DNA of 64,000 bases from Agrocybe praecox (taxonomy: Eukaryota > Basidiomycota > Agaricomycetes > Agaricales > Agrocybaceae): positions 632,501 through 696,500 of the forward strand of contig OZ024848.1 in assembly GCA_964017145.1 (NCBI GenBank). The letters are read 5' to 3'. How positions within the stretch are numbered: the stretch's first letter is position 1; each line of letters starts with the position of its first letter. A program made the position numbers and the translations under genes. The notes below the pieces were generated by a model. That model was not told the origin of the DNA. It worked only from the letters and a program-made list of their open reading frames with translations, and made no database searches. Shown piece by piece: positions 39,664 through 51,413 of the stretch.

Positions 39664-40660
39664 TCAAGGAACACCAGAGCCTGTCATCACTTCATACAAA
39701 CCGCCTACTTGGCGTTTCGATAGGCGCTGACTCCAAAAACGCATGATAGGCTCCCACTCTTGCCTCGATGCAGGCATACCCTCCGGCTTTGAGCCCAATT
39801 TCGATTCGATGATTGTTGAGAAACCCTTTTTGAACGACTCGAGAGCGCCGGATGGGAGGGCGATCTCTGCTGGAGGTGCGCGGTGTACGATCAGGACGGG
39901 AGTCGGACAAGGTTTCGAGAGAGTTGGGTACGAGAGGAGAGGGCCTGATATTGATGTTATTGATCCAAAGGATTCCAGTTGTATGGTAGTATCGGGCTGA
40001 CTAGTCGAAGTTGAACTTGGACCTGCTGTGATGCGCTTGCTTTGGCTTTCCAGCTCTTTCCTCCATCGGTCCAGCACGAACTCGACAGCGACGGAGCCGC
40101 CCTGTGCAAACCCGAGGAAATGGATGCGCGATGCGGGCCAGGTGCAGTCGGTGATGAGGTGGTCGATGACTTTGTGCATGAACTGTAGCGCTGGGCTCGG
40201 GTTCGGACGTGTGATAGTCTCCCCTAGGTCGTCGAAAGAGGTGTACCATTGGAATGCGTCTTCGTAGAGAAATGGAACCCTACATTCATGCGCATATAGT
40301 TTAGAGAAATAGGAAAGTGGCGATCGATGGAATTGCTTTTTTCTTACTCACTGTTCCGGAGCGCGGAGCGCTAGAACTGCAGTCTGAGGAAGCTTGAGCG
40401 ACTTTCCGAGTTTCGAAAAGGGGACTTCTGTATCTCCTACACTCAGAGCGACGCATCAGTTCGAGGCAGGAATTAGCGAGGCATGAGCAGTAGTACGCAC
40501 CTAGCCCATGAAGCAGGATAAGTAGATTCTCGTCTGTACCATCATCACTGCTTGAATAAAAGAATTTGCTTGGGATCTTTGATGTCTTGGGAGTGGGTTT
40601 GACTCGTGGGGACGTGTTTTCAGCAGAGGAGCCGGTTTCTCGGACATGGAATTCTGACAT
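39664..40660 (-). CDS. Phospholipase/carboxylesterase-family (acyl-protein thioesterase-like) protein, apparent pseudoenzyme
   Basis: Alpha/beta hydrolase fold of the Abhydrolase_2 type. Three exons of about 290 residues; start at 40660 (MSEFHVRETG). The fold is visible in LLILLHGLGDTEVPFSKLG, VLALRAPEQVPFLYEDAFQW and RIHFLGFAQGGSVAVEFVLD. The nucleophile elbow normally reads G-F-S-Q-G-G; here it is G-F-A-Q-G-G, with a GCA codon at the serine position. The segment that should hold the catalytic Asp (VLIVHRAPPAEIALP) has no H-G-x-x-D, and no obvious catalytic His follows near the C-terminus. So either this is a non-catalytic member, comparable perhaps to the little-studied yeast YDL057W type, or chemistry differs. 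It converges on the giant PH gene. Confidence 0.8.
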
Positions 40661-41193
40661 GAGTTTACAGTGAGAGATTGAAAGACTGAGTGATAATATT
40701 TTGCACAACCGAGACTTGATGCATTGATGCCCCTATTTATTGACCAAATATAGAATGGATACTCTCAATTGCAACTTGTGTTCAGATCAAATGTAAAAAG
40801 GAAGAAATATTCAAAAAGACAAATTTTTAATTTTTTATAAAGGAAAAGGAACTACTAGTTATGCCCAGTGAACAATGCTCTGGGATGAAAATACAGTACT
40901 TGTGTTACCACCCCCACTGGCCACAGTTTTTCAGCAACAGACATGCCGGTAAACTACTACATAATAATGCAAAAGTGCAAATAGCGTGCAAAAAAATTAT
41001 GTACAAAGAAAAACCATCAATGTAGTGAGTAGAAAAGGAGAGAGGAACAGTTAGAGGCAATGATGATTCACTAGAGAATAAAACACATACCTTGATTGCC
41101 ACGCTCTTGGGTCCATCTCAATGATCGATGGCGGCGATGATATTGTCGATCATCAACCGGATGGCGAGCACCTGAGGTAAAAGGAACCTCCCC
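40661..41193. other. Intergenic region
   Basis: 533 bp between two minus-strand genes. A/T-rich around 40740-40870; contains the hydrolase-like gene's promoter and possibly further downstream, GT-AG bounded exons of the uncertain gene at 41194-41659 (a GTATGT on the minus strand occurs near 41090). No domain is seen. Confidence 0.45.
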
Positions 41194-41659
41194 CTAAGGA
41201 AACCGTCGACGATCATTATCTGGCTTGTTCTTCGCAGCTGGCTTGATGTTCGCGGCGGACATGGCGGCTCCGACGTTGATGACTGCGCTTGTGCGCTTCC
41301 CAGTAGGCTTGCGCGATGCGCAAGGTATGGCCCTAAAAGGAGACCCGAGTGCTGTTGATGAAGTTAAATATTGGACAAGGGCGGGAAGAGTGGCAAATGA
41401 GAAGGCGGTGAGAGCTAACACTTACGTGGGCCATCAGCGCAATTCCTCTTGCACCTGTTCACGCCGTCCTCTGTGCCTTTGAGGTGTCGAGCGTAGAAAC
41501 GCATTGGTGGATGGTTTCTGAGTTTGAGAACTGTTGATGGGGGAAAAAGAAGAATCAATAAAGGCGGGTTGTAGAAAACGGCTGCAGACGTACATGAACC
41601 TTTAGGATTTCAGTTGTTGTCTTCGCGGCATGCCGCTTGGTACAACGGACGAGCTTCAT
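41194..41659 (-). CDS. Possible short spliced gene, hypothetical or non-coding
   Basis: Evidence is mixed. For: a TATAAAA box at 41825-41831, a 60-nt pyrimidine-rich tract on the sense strand, then ATG at 41659 opening MKLVRCTKRHAAKTTTEILK, followed by two stretches with good GTACGT/GTAAGT donors and CATCAACAG acceptors (introns about 60 and 70 nt). Against: the most natural splice of exon 1 to exon 2 stops after about 45 residues, and a different frame (MRFYARHLKGTEDGVNRCKR, spliced to a basic tail ending DNDRRRFP) would need a start within exon 2. Neither product resembles a family I know. An intron-containing non-coding RNA, such as a small-nucleolar-RNA host, fits equally well. Confidence 0.3.
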
Positions 41660-41757
41660 GGAGAGCAGATATGGGTATAGTCACAGGCGGGTGCGCGAGT
41701 GCGTGTCCGCTGAGTAGATCGCCTTTGGTGAAGGGTCGCGTTTGAGAAATTTAGTGC

Positions 41758-41831
41758 GAAGTATCCGAGAAGGTGGGGGAAGAAGAGAAAGAAGATAAAG
41801 AACGAAAGAAAGCAGAACAGGGCCTTTTATA
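41758..41831 (-). promoter_or_regulatory. TATA box and pyrimidine-rich transcription-start tract
   Basis: On the minus strand TATAAAA (41831-41825) is followed by a nearly uninterrupted C/T-rich stretch of about 60 nt, ending roughly 100 nt before the ATG at 41659. This is the arrangement of strongly expressed fungal genes. Confidence 0.5.
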
Positions 41832-43372
41832 CTCCAGTCACCCAGAGATCGAAGATCGAGAACCAACACAAACATAAACTGTGTAGGTAATCCACTGACA
41901 TAGCACTCTTGTTCAGGATCGTTCGCTCTGCCCGAAAGACGATAGAAAGACGCTCTGACTAGTTCCACAAGCTGACAGAGTGTAACCGAATAGATAGAAC
42001 GCGAGCTTCGAGGAATTGCCATAAGGTCAGATAGAATACACAAAGGAGAGTTCCATGACCAGTAATGATATGGATATTTTTCAGCAATTTTTCGGTCCAG
42101 CTTTCAAGTATGACATTAACTGAGTCTAAGTCTAGAAGATACTTTCAGACGACCACCACCTTCCAGGACATGTACGTATTTCATTTTGGTTGTGGTAGTC
42201 GAGTTCTGGGATACATGGGAGAAACATATGGAAGTGACTCGCGACGTGGCGTTCTGTTGAGGTCTGTTTGCCATCAATGCATCAAATACCCACAGTGTGT
42301 TTGTTTATCCTCGTTCCATTCATTGACTAGGACATATATATGAGCCCAAACATTTCTTCTCTCACCACAGCATATTTAGTTTCAACTCTGCCAAATGGCC
42401 ACAAGGCACATCCTATACCTCTCGTCCGACTTGAATGGTTTTTCACACCTCAGCAGGCCTCACAATGAAACCAATGACTGTTGATAAAGATATGACCCGG
42501 TCTATACACTGCAACATACGTGGTGGTGAACATTCATTTTTTCTTTAAAATGGTGGTCCTACTTTACCTCTACATGACAGTAGCAAGGTGACAATCATCG
42601 CTTACTCCGAGCTGACGATGCGTTCGATTTTTGGGGTGGATACCGTAAAAAATGTCTGCTCTTGTTCAAGGAAAATAAAATAAAAAACATAGCCTTCTTT
42701 TTTCAGGACAACCCAAGCAAGGCTTAATGTGCCATTCAAGAATATCGTTCACAGATTTTTGCTAGGCTGAGTGCGACTCATCTAGTATCGTACGTATGAG
42801 TCGAATGTTGCAACTTGTATCACGGCAGACAGCTATGCAGGAGGCTACGTATGAGGAGAATACGGCGAGTCAACTCGTTAGTGGTATGATAACTACTCAT
42901 GCTCAGAGATGCATCTCAATAGCCATACGGAACCCTTTGGGACGACTTAGGGAGAGAGAAGCTTGGAAAGAAAAGATTGGGCACGACCATATTGGAAAGC
43001 GGCTCTTATGCAATTATAACGAGCATTACACGTTGATGTAGAAATGATTGGCGTTAGCCTCGAATCAAAAATCAAAATAAAGTGTAAACGGTACGTCCGA
43101 CAGGGGTGGTATAGGCGCTGGTCGGGCCGGTATGGCAAAGGCGAAGCGCTCGTCTAGTGGTAGTGTTGACGTGTCACCCCACAAATGGTACAACACGCTG
43201 CTGTTGCATATCATCCGTTCAAGCTCTCTTCAGGATTTTTGTACATGTATAAACACAATCAAAATTTTCTGAATGAGAGAAATACAAAGGTAAGAGGAAA
43301 TAAGGGAGTCATTTAACGGCGTCAGATTCATAATGGCAAATGTCAAGCTGAACGGTGTTGGATTGTCTGCAT
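41832..43372. other. Intergenic region, no supported gene
   Basis: Frames such as 42065-42343 and 42796-43041 on the plus strand encode no recognisable domain and lack flanking exons. A tRNA-like string near 43148-43170 lacks the rest of a cloverleaf and was rejected. Confidence 0.5.
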
Positions 43373-43953
43373 TCATAAATTGGATTTGTACGCATGAAAT
43401 TTGGATTGAGGAACTCTATGATCCTCCTGATCGTCGCCTCGTAATTCAGATATTTCTCCTTGGACCTTGGTTGATTCCTGGGAAGTGCCAAGACGATCGT
43501 CAACACGTTGGCGATGCATTATATTCTTGAGATGAACTTGGAAATTAGCCAAAGTCTCTCCGGGACCCACAATATATAGCTAACGCAAAGGTATTAAAAA
43601 TCGTCAGTCTGGAAAGTTTGGGGCCTGGGCGGATGGGGAAAATACCTTTCCAGGACAATCCAAGCATTTGATGCGCCAAAGTTCACCGGGAGTATTCATT
43701 CCCGTAGTTTGACGGAGAACGGGCACATATTTGTCCTGTGGGTATTCGGCCTGAATGTCTTGCATCGCTCTGGACAACCATGCTGGAACCTGCCACAAGG
43801 AAAGTGAATACGTGAATAATTTTTTTTTTGTAAAACAGCACGTCCGACCTCTGGAGTGTTTTGCACTGGCGATAATCCCGATGTGTTTGAGGTGGTTAAC
43901 GCAGCCGAAGGTTCTGTCTCACTACTCGTTCTTTCAACGGGCGGGCTTTCCAT
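43373..43953 (-). CDS. Mini-gene paralogous to the C-terminal exons of SNF5
   Basis: Three exons (43953-43849, 43789-43646, 43579-43373) encode 151 residues. Exon 1 starts MESPPVERTSSETEPS and is Ser/Thr-rich. Exon 2 encodes a short domain with VPAWLSRAMQDIQAEYPQD and ends WRIKCLDCPGK; exon 3 begins LYIVGPGETLANFQVHLKN and continues HRQRVDDRLG. The last two exons of the neighbouring SNF5 gene encode PPQWLSAAMQAMQARYPHD, EWRIKCLDCPGK, then LYTPGPGETLSNYDVHLKN and HRQRVNDRLA, with the intron at the identical codon boundary (after Lys). So this is a tandem partial duplicate of the SNF5 tail, located directly downstream on the same strand. It could be an independent gene, or alternative terminal exons for SNF5. 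The exon 1 donor (GTCGGA) is weak. Confidence 0.68.
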
Positions 43954-44545
43954 ATCCGTATAGCTAACTTCCAGAGTGCAGTGAATTAGTACAAGTAGTG
44001 GGATGGAGGTTGAGATAGGAAGATCTTTTCAGAACGATCCAAACGTGTCTGTGTAGAATTGATTTCGGAATGCTGCGGTGTAATCCAGATTCCATGCTCG
44101 GGTATTTTCAAGATTCAAGAGTGAGGGCTTGAGCTGTTAGATATAATAATATGTCCCGAGTCACTTAGGTTGCAACGAGTAAGCGTGGGAGACTCACAAC
44201 GGCTCCGATATGTCAGCATACAGTTAATGTCCAAAAAATAAAGAAATATGATATTATCCACGTAGTTTGGAATTACAGATCGGGGTGTATAACAAATAAT
44301 ACAGAGAGACGGAGATCTTTGAGAGAGGAAAGCTTGGTGAAAAAAAGGAGAAATGAAAGCAACGCAAAACAGAGGTGTAGAAAGAAATCATCGAGAAAGT
44401 CAATCATCAAATCAATATAAAAATATACTGTCCATTGAACGTCCCGGGGACGAATGGGGGCGGGGGAGAGAAATAGAAAATTGAAAGGGACACAAGAAAG
44501 AATAATATACGATATTTCAGAATCGGAATCATGGTATTGCAACAA
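43954..44545. other. SNF5 to mini-gene spacer
   Basis: 592 bp between the SNF5 stop (44546-44548) and the start of the mini-gene. It should contain the SNF5 3' end and any promoter for the mini-gene. No TATA box stands out; the minus-strand frame at 44273-44545 is hydrophobic and A/T-driven. Confidence 0.5.
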
Positions 44546-47500
44546 TCATGAATTGTTGTTGTTCTCGTTCTCGTTTGAACTCTTCTCTTTCTTTTCACTC
44601 GAATCCTTGGCTGAGGTCTTGTTTGGATGGGCACTGGCACTCGAAGCTGATGCGGAGGCGGAGGGTTCGCGCTCTCGGACTATTTCGCCAGAGGCAGCTG
44701 CAAGGCGATCGTTGACGCGTTGACGATGTAGACGATTTTTGAGATGGACGTCATAGTTTGAAAGGGTTTCTCCAGGTCCTGGGGTATATAGCTGACATAC
44801 GAAGGTCAACGATCAATCTCTACAGACTTTGACAGGATAACTTACTTTGCCAGGGCAATCCAAGCACTTGATGCGCCATTCTGGCGCACTGCTCACATTT
44901 GATTTACGAAGGGTGACTTCAAATCTATCGTGTGGATATCTTGCTTGCATGGCCTGCATTGCAGCAGACAACCACTGAGGGGGCTATAAAGGAAATGGAC
45001 AATCAAGTAACTGCATAAACAGTAGGGAGATAAGTACTTACCCAAGGTCTAGTGGGACTGGCAGGCGTAGCCGAAGCCGAAGCAGCTAGTCCCGATGTAC
45101 TTGACTCAGCCCCAGACTGAGCGTTCGCCGGTGTAGCTGACTTCGGAGCGGAGTGAGCAGGCGTCGAAGGCTTCGTTTCCTTCTCTTTCGCTGCAGGCGT
45201 GTGTTTCACACCATCCTGCTTTAAATGCCCAGTGTTCATAGATTTCACCCTCTGCGCAAGCGGCGGCTCCGATGCGCTCGAGGCAGTCGACACCGGTGAC
45301 ATTGCTCTGTCGTCATCCGCACCACCGATAGGTGACATTGACCTCCTGGACGATTCCAAATCGGCATTGTCCAAGTCCATCGTCGATCTAGTGGGTGTCT
45401 GTGGCTCCGAGATGTCGGGAGTTGCAGCACTGTTAGCAGCGCTTTGTGCGCGGAGAGCAGCAGCGGCACCGCCTTTCTTGTTGCGCGAGGCGGGCGTCTT
45501 AGACGCTGCGACCTCGAGTTCCTTTTGCTTGAGGCCACTGTGATAGTCAGCGTCCGCATTATATTCGATAGGACGTGGGCGGCGATGTCTATGCCAGTAT
45601 TTACCTGGATTCCCAGAAAGTTTCATCCTCGTCAGAAATAATCATCATTGAATGAATATAAAAATATGAACACATACCACATGTGCCGCACTGAGATTTG
45701 TCGCCCAGGGGACCCTTTCTTCTACCGATAGCAATACTCTCCGGACATCCGCAGTTTGAGCAATGCCACACCCCATTTATATAGTTGGGGTGCTGTCCAT
45801 CCACGAATTCTTTCTCCTTTGCTTCCCTCTCCAATTCCTTCTGCTTCTTTGCCGTTATCAATTTGCTGTTGTGCGAACGGGTGTCGATTCCTAACATAGC
45901 TGAGGAAGACGAAGCAGCCAGTGCGTCCGCGTCCGCGAGCATGGGGCCCATCGACGAGGTATCAGCTGCTGTGGATGATGTAGGAGCACTGACGTGTGCG
46001 CGAGGGCGGAGAACAGAGGACGGGAAGGAAGGCGCCTTGAACAAGCCTTTGGGTTTCTTTTCCTTCGATGCAGCAGCAACGGGTGCTGGTTGAGGTACAG
46101 AGGGTAGCGTCTGGGGCATAAACGCCGTTCCGTTCTCCGACGCAACCATGTTGGCAATTGTCAGGGATGCAGCAGCAGCAGCAGCACGACGAGACATCGG
46201 TGCATTTGCAGCAGCCGCGAGCGCCAGAGTGGCCGCGTCGAGCTCAGGGAACCCGATCGCAGGCGTACGATATGTCCTGATAGGCTCGCGATCGGGCAAG
46301 GCAATACCACGACGTCCGCGGGTGTTTCGTTTCCTGCGTTTGTTGAGGTCTTTGTCTCGTTCTTTCTCTGTTCGTTCGAGTTCGCCGTCGCTCAGATAGT
46401 TGAGGACTGGTGTGAACATAACCACTTCGGAGACGGGTCTGGCAGCAGAGGTTAAGCTTGGAAGGAAGGCTTGTTTCAACTCTTCGTCCAAAATAGGGGT
46501 GCCGTCGGATGGGTGGCCGACGAGGAATAAAGATTTCTGGTATGTTTGGACTTGTTCTCGAATAGAATGCGCGATAGCGGTCCTAGTAGAAGATAAATCA
46601 AGACCAAAGGTGAAAGGAACAGAAAGAATGCTACATACTTGAATTCACCACCAAGCCCAAGTTCTTGTGTATATACTTCTGCGAAATCTTCTGGTGATGC
46701 TGTTGGGTTATCCAAGTCCCATTCGAACTGGTCCTCGAGTTTGATTGATGCGACAATAATATCAAGCTGCAATGGAGAAGTACGTACATCAGTATGTCAT
46801 GTCATATTTATAACACAGGAAGAAAGACCTTTATCAAAATACGCATATCCTCATGCATGGCCTTTTCGTCAATGGCAATCTCTTCCACAGAAAGAGACTT
46901 GAACGCATCATCTGCATCATCAAAGCCGGCCATTGGTTTATCATCATTCTCTTCCTCTTCTTCCTCTTCATTGTCAGCCAGCATATCAGCATCTTCATCC
47001 GCCTCCTTCTTTATCACGCTACTCTTCGTCGTCTTCGTCCTGCGGTTGTTCGCGCCACCACGTTTCTTGGTCAGAGCAGAAGAAACGCCACCATCTTCAC
47101 CTTCCTCGTCACTCATTGCTTCCGCCATGACTTTGGCTTTCTGGACTCGTCGGCGCCACGCTTCCCACCATGCAGCGTCATCCTTCTCAATAGCACCTTT
47201 CATTACGGCGCCTTCGCCGTTGTGTTCATCCGCAAAGTCGATTTCTGTGCCATCAAGGTCGAACAAACCAGAGTGGGCACGGAAGTCGGTGAGCTGGTCT
47301 TGGATCGACTTGACGATGACGGCATGGTAAGATGACGCAAGGTTATAGTCTTCCACGAGGGATTGAGCGAACATCTCCGGAGTGACTACTGGGTCTATAT
47401 AGTGCAAAAACAGATGAGAATTAGATCCGCAAGTTGTGAGATGTATACATTACCGTTGATATTCCAGACGAATGTATCTCGCATCCTGTGATGTTCGACA

Positions 47501-49828
47501 TCGAATTCAACACGGATAGGGACGAGCTGTTCGGGGCGGTTGGCTTTCTCGAGGCTGATCTTTCTCGGACTGGATAAAAAATGAATCAGCTTTTGTGCAC
47601 TCAAAAAAATAAGATGCGAAAGAACGAACAGCCTCAACCCTTCTCTCTTCATAGTCTTCCTGCCACTCCTCGAGACATGTTGTCTCTGCCTCGGATACCT
47701 AAGTTCGAACGGTTCGCGGGCCTTCCTCCATCTATTCCAATTGCCCGTCCCATTCCCAGGAGCACCGCGCTCCCACCACTGTGGTCCAGCGGCACCACTG
47801 ACGCTAAACAACTCCCGGGCCTCTTCGCCCATGCGCCGCTGCATGTCACCGAGCACGCCCTCGTATGTGTGGTCGGTCTCCATCCACCCCTTTACCTGTG
47901 CAATTTCGTCCGCGGATAATGGGGGGATTGTCTCCATGGATGTGAGCAATGGGACAACGGTGATGTCAGTCGTTTTGGGGTTGAGGTTTGGCGGGAGGGG
48001 GCCGAGGGATGATGAAGATGCGCCTGAGCCTGAGCCGGCGCCTGCAGCGGTGGATCCAGAGAGGCTGGACGAGGAGAGGGAGGCGTGGATGGATCCTGCA
48101 CCCCCTCCGCCGCTGCCATTGGTGCTACCGACGGCGTTGTTGGCGATCCCATTGAGGGCTGGTGTACCACCTGATAAAGGAACGACGGAAAAGACCATTT
48201 TATTGTCAGAATAGAACGGGAGAGAAGAGAGATTCTCAAGCAACACACCTGTGGATGATGCAGAGATGGATGGGGTCATGGCCATGGCCTGAGGTCCGAC
48301 ACCGACACCTTGCAGAGGACTAGAGGGTGGTGGAATGCCCATGCCCATGTTCATGTTTCCACTCATCATGCCGTTGGTGGGTGGTACCATCCCCGCCCTT
48401 CCGCCTCCCATGCCCATTCCTTGTTGTGACATAGCTCCAGAGGGTGGTAAGGAGCCTTGACGCATCATGCTACCTCCTTGATTTGAAAGTTGAGATTGGG
48501 GTGTCAAGGCATTTTGAGGAGGTAATGAACCTTGTCGGATGGGTGTTTGAGGTCCTATACTAGCATTGTTGCTTTGAGATCCGCCGCCGCCTACCATGCC
48601 AGGTCGAGAAGCCAGGTCGACGTTCATACCCATGTTCATGCCTCCCATACCCATCCCATTCAATCCTGTGCCTATCGAGCTCTCCATTGCCATAGCTGAC
48701 GGGGGTCGAGGTGACTGTCGTTGTCCGTTCATCATGGCGCCATTGCTGGCAGACATATTCATGTTGTTGGCGGTATTGTTATTGACGCCCATACCCATTC
48801 CAACACCGTTCATAGATCCGACCATTCCGTTCATGTTCATGTTCATTCCCATCCCTAAACTGTCGTTGGACACACTCCTCGGTAAACCTGGAGGCCCCAT
48901 AATTCCACCGTTCCCTACACCTGCATTCCCCATACCTAGCCCGGAAAGACCTAACGCTCCCCCCATCCGTGGACTACTCGGAATGCCGCCACTACCAATG
49001 TTCATGTTGCCCATATTGTTGCCCGACATGTTGGACATCGCACCCATCTGAGAGCCAGACGCAGACATACCGACATTGTTAATCCCCATATTGGGAGTAA
49101 TCATTTCACCGGTGAGCTTCCGCTTTGAACCTCTATACGGGGACCCCATGGTCGGAGAACTTGAAGGATTGGGAGGATTGGGTGCCGAGAAGGGATTTTG
49201 CTGATTGAGGTTGAGGGGTTGCTGGGACGATTGTGAAGCTGGGTTGAACATTTGCTGAGAGGCTTGAGGAGAGGGCTTGAAGCCATTAGCGCTGTCGCTT
49301 CGTTGGGACTGTATATCCATGAAAGTCAGATATAACGGGGCTAAAATATAATGTTCGACTGACCACTCGGCTCGAAGGCCTCTGAGCCATCATGTCGTGC
49401 ATTGGACTGGGAATAGTAGGTGAGCGGAGGGCAAGAGATGTTCCCGGACGAGAGATATGTTGAGGTTGTTGGACAGGGACGCCACCCCCAGCAGCAGTTG
49501 GGGGTCGGGGAGGGGGTGGAGGCATCATCTGGTGGGAGCTGGAAGGTCGGTCAAAGGGCTGCTGGGCCATGTTCATCATCATCATTTGCTGCTGTTGCTG
49601 CTGCTGCTGGGCGGCCTGCGCGGCGGCCATGTACTTCGCGCCAGCCAGCTGCTGGTCCTGCCGACTCAGACTCCCAAATTGTTCGCGCGACATGCCCATT
49701 GTGTTGAGCATCGCGTTCATGTTGATATTTGCCATCTGATGCGGCTGCTGGCCAGTAAACGATCCATTCATCAGCTGAGAGGAGTTACCGTTGAATGCCG
49801 CTGGTTTTTGAAAGGGATTTGGGTTCAT
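44546..49828 (-). CDS. SNF5: SNF5/SMARCB1-type subunit of a SWI/SNF (or RSC) chromatin remodeller
   Basis: Core subunit of ATP-dependent nucleosome remodelling complexes. About ten exons, roughly 1,590 residues. The N-terminus (MNPNPFQKPAAFNGNSSQLM) leads into a Gln run (Q8 near 49600) and a very long Met/Gly/Asn-rich region. A conserved segment (PLTSM-type, VPLLTSMETIPPLSADEI) precedes the SNF5 homology domain: VPIRVEFDVEHHRMRDTFVW, VEDYNLASSYHAVIVKSIQD, and repeat 2 with DLDNPTASPEDFAEVYTQEL, LGLGGEFKTAIAHSIREQVQ. An acidic insert (EEEEEE near 46950) separates the repeats. Further on, a GATA-like finger reads CSNCGCPESIAIGRRKGP and CGTCGKYWHRHRRPRP. Two final exons encode the WRIKCLDCPGK / PGETLSNYDVHLKN tail domain shared with the downstream mini-gene. 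A GATA-like finger is usual for basidiomycete SNF5. Confidence 0.93.
48250..49100 (-). repeat. Met/Gly/Asn-rich low-complexity region of SNF5
   Basis: About 280 residues of SNF5 are built of short GMGM, NMNMNG and GMGGMNMG words. The plus strand is correspondingly open (a 151-residue Pro/Ile/Phe shadow at 48596-49051), which is not a gene. Confidence 0.8.
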
Positions 49829-50189
49829 GTGTCCGTCGCGTGTCTTGACGCGTCAATTGAGGAGGAGGAGAGGAAGAGGGGCAGAACTGTATGGCAAACA
49901 CAGATTGAGGGAGATAAACTTGTCTTTCTCTTTTTTTCCGGCAAGGGAGATCCTGAGATTTGACAAGTCGGCGGAATCACAGCGCTGTTGCCCGTGAACA
50001 TCCAATTACTCCTCCACCAAACCACCCTCTCCTTCCAACATTGTCACTGTCACATATTTGTAACGTCACTCACTGCCTTGGTCACGCGTCCGGTCTCGAT
50101 AACGGAAATGTGCTCCCAAATATACCAACTCTTGTGTACGCAGAGCACTAAGGTTCCAACCATCTTATGCACATTTAAATGATAAATAT
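49829..50189. other. SNF5 upstream region
   Basis: 361 bp upstream of the SNF5 ATG, with a C/T-rich sense-strand tract around 49900-49960 fitting a transcription start. No separate gene; plus-strand frames here are shadows. Confidence 0.5.
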
Positions 50190-50544
50190 ACTATTCTTAT
50201 GTTCGATAATCCCTATGTTTTTTTGGCTGTTGTCCAGATTAACATGCCGGCCCGCAGATGTCCGGACAGCCGCTTGCGTCCGGATTATATAATGATACCC
50301 GTTTTGGAAACCTCGTCACAGCCACAATGGACTTCACAGTTTTGACAGGTTTGCTCAATGTCTGACAGGATTTGACTTTGTGCCAACATTTAGACGTTTA
50401 ACAATATTGGGACAAATTAATATATATTTGAGTTTTTATATGACACATTTGACTTCAATGAGATATTATAGAAGATAAATAAAATGAATTAGGGCTGTGC
50501 ACTGAACTGTAATGGTCAAGTAACATATACAGCAGTATACTATA

Positions 50545-51150
50545 TGGTACATACTTGTTTAAAGTGGAACAATGCTGTGCATGGCATATATATGAGTCCC
50601 TCTTGTTTCCATTTATTTTATTTTATTTTTATCATCTTTTTAGAGCCTATGATTTTTAGTTTTTTCTGTCCATTCCCACTCCCTTTCAAATCAGAAAGAA
50701 CATGATAACATCACATATTGTCATTCATTTTATTTATTTTGTGAATATTTTGTAGAACATCTCATTGAAGTCAAATAAAGCAAAAATAAAGTTTACAACT
50801 GTTACTTGCATATCCCTGTTTCATTCATTTAATTTAAATTTTATAGAATCTCATTAATGTCAAATATGTTATTTATATTTAAAATTCAATCCTTATAAAT
50901 AAACATCTAAATAATGTAGGAACAAAGTCAAATCCTGTCAGACATTGAGCGAATGTGAAGTCCGTTGTGGCTGTGATGAGCTTCCAAAACAAATAATATT
51001 ATATAATCCTGGCATAAGTAACCCAAATAAAAAATGGAAATGATTTGTAATCTGGGTGTCAGTGGCCTGGTGTGTTGATCTGGACATGGGTCAAAAAAAT
51101 TGTAGGGATTATCAAATATAAGAACTCATCCTCCTGACAGAGGACTTGTA
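50545..51150 (-). mobile_element. Repeat family X, copy 2 (inverted), inside the non-autonomous hAT element
   Basis: The reverse complement of this stretch matches family X copy 1: TCACAGCCACAACGGACTTC, CAATGTCTGACAGGATTTGA and, at the far end, GGACTCATATATATGCCATG all recur in order. It must have inserted into, or been captured by, the hAT element. Ends are approximate; no clear target duplication was found. Confidence 0.6.
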
Positions 51151-51386
51151 ATATGGGTACAGTGCACCCATAACCATGACCATATTGTTAAAATGACCGG
51201 GTCTTCGAGGTCACTCAGGTTGTAGTAGGGACCCTCACAATCGAGCAAGGTTTGCATCTCACGTAGGTACACTATAAATAAATACAAAATATGTAGCTAC
51301 AATAGCCTACAAAGTAATAAGAAGAAAATAAAATAAACAAGGGATAGTGGCATATAACATGCCAAATGTCAATATAAGAATAAAAT

Positions 51387-51413
51387 GCAGATTATCTCCT
51401 TGAGATAATCTGC
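51387..51413. repeat. Perfect 12-bp inverted repeat with 3-nt loop
   Basis: GCAGATTATCTC, loop CTT, then GAGATAATCTGC. It could form a stable hairpin; it sits inside the non-autonomous hAT element and has no T-run that would suggest a polymerase III terminator. Confidence 0.7.

Noticed and set aside
42796..43041. 81-residue plus-strand frame
   Set aside because: Reads somewhat protein-like but has no domain, no introns and no promoter; not enough to call a gene.
43145..43200. tRNA 5'-half-like CTCGTCTAGTGGTAG
   Set aside because: The following sequence forms no anticodon or T-arm, so not a tRNA gene.
48596..49051. 151-residue plus-strand Pro/Ile/Phe-rich frame
   Set aside because: Antisense of the SNF5 Met/Gly/Asn-rich region.
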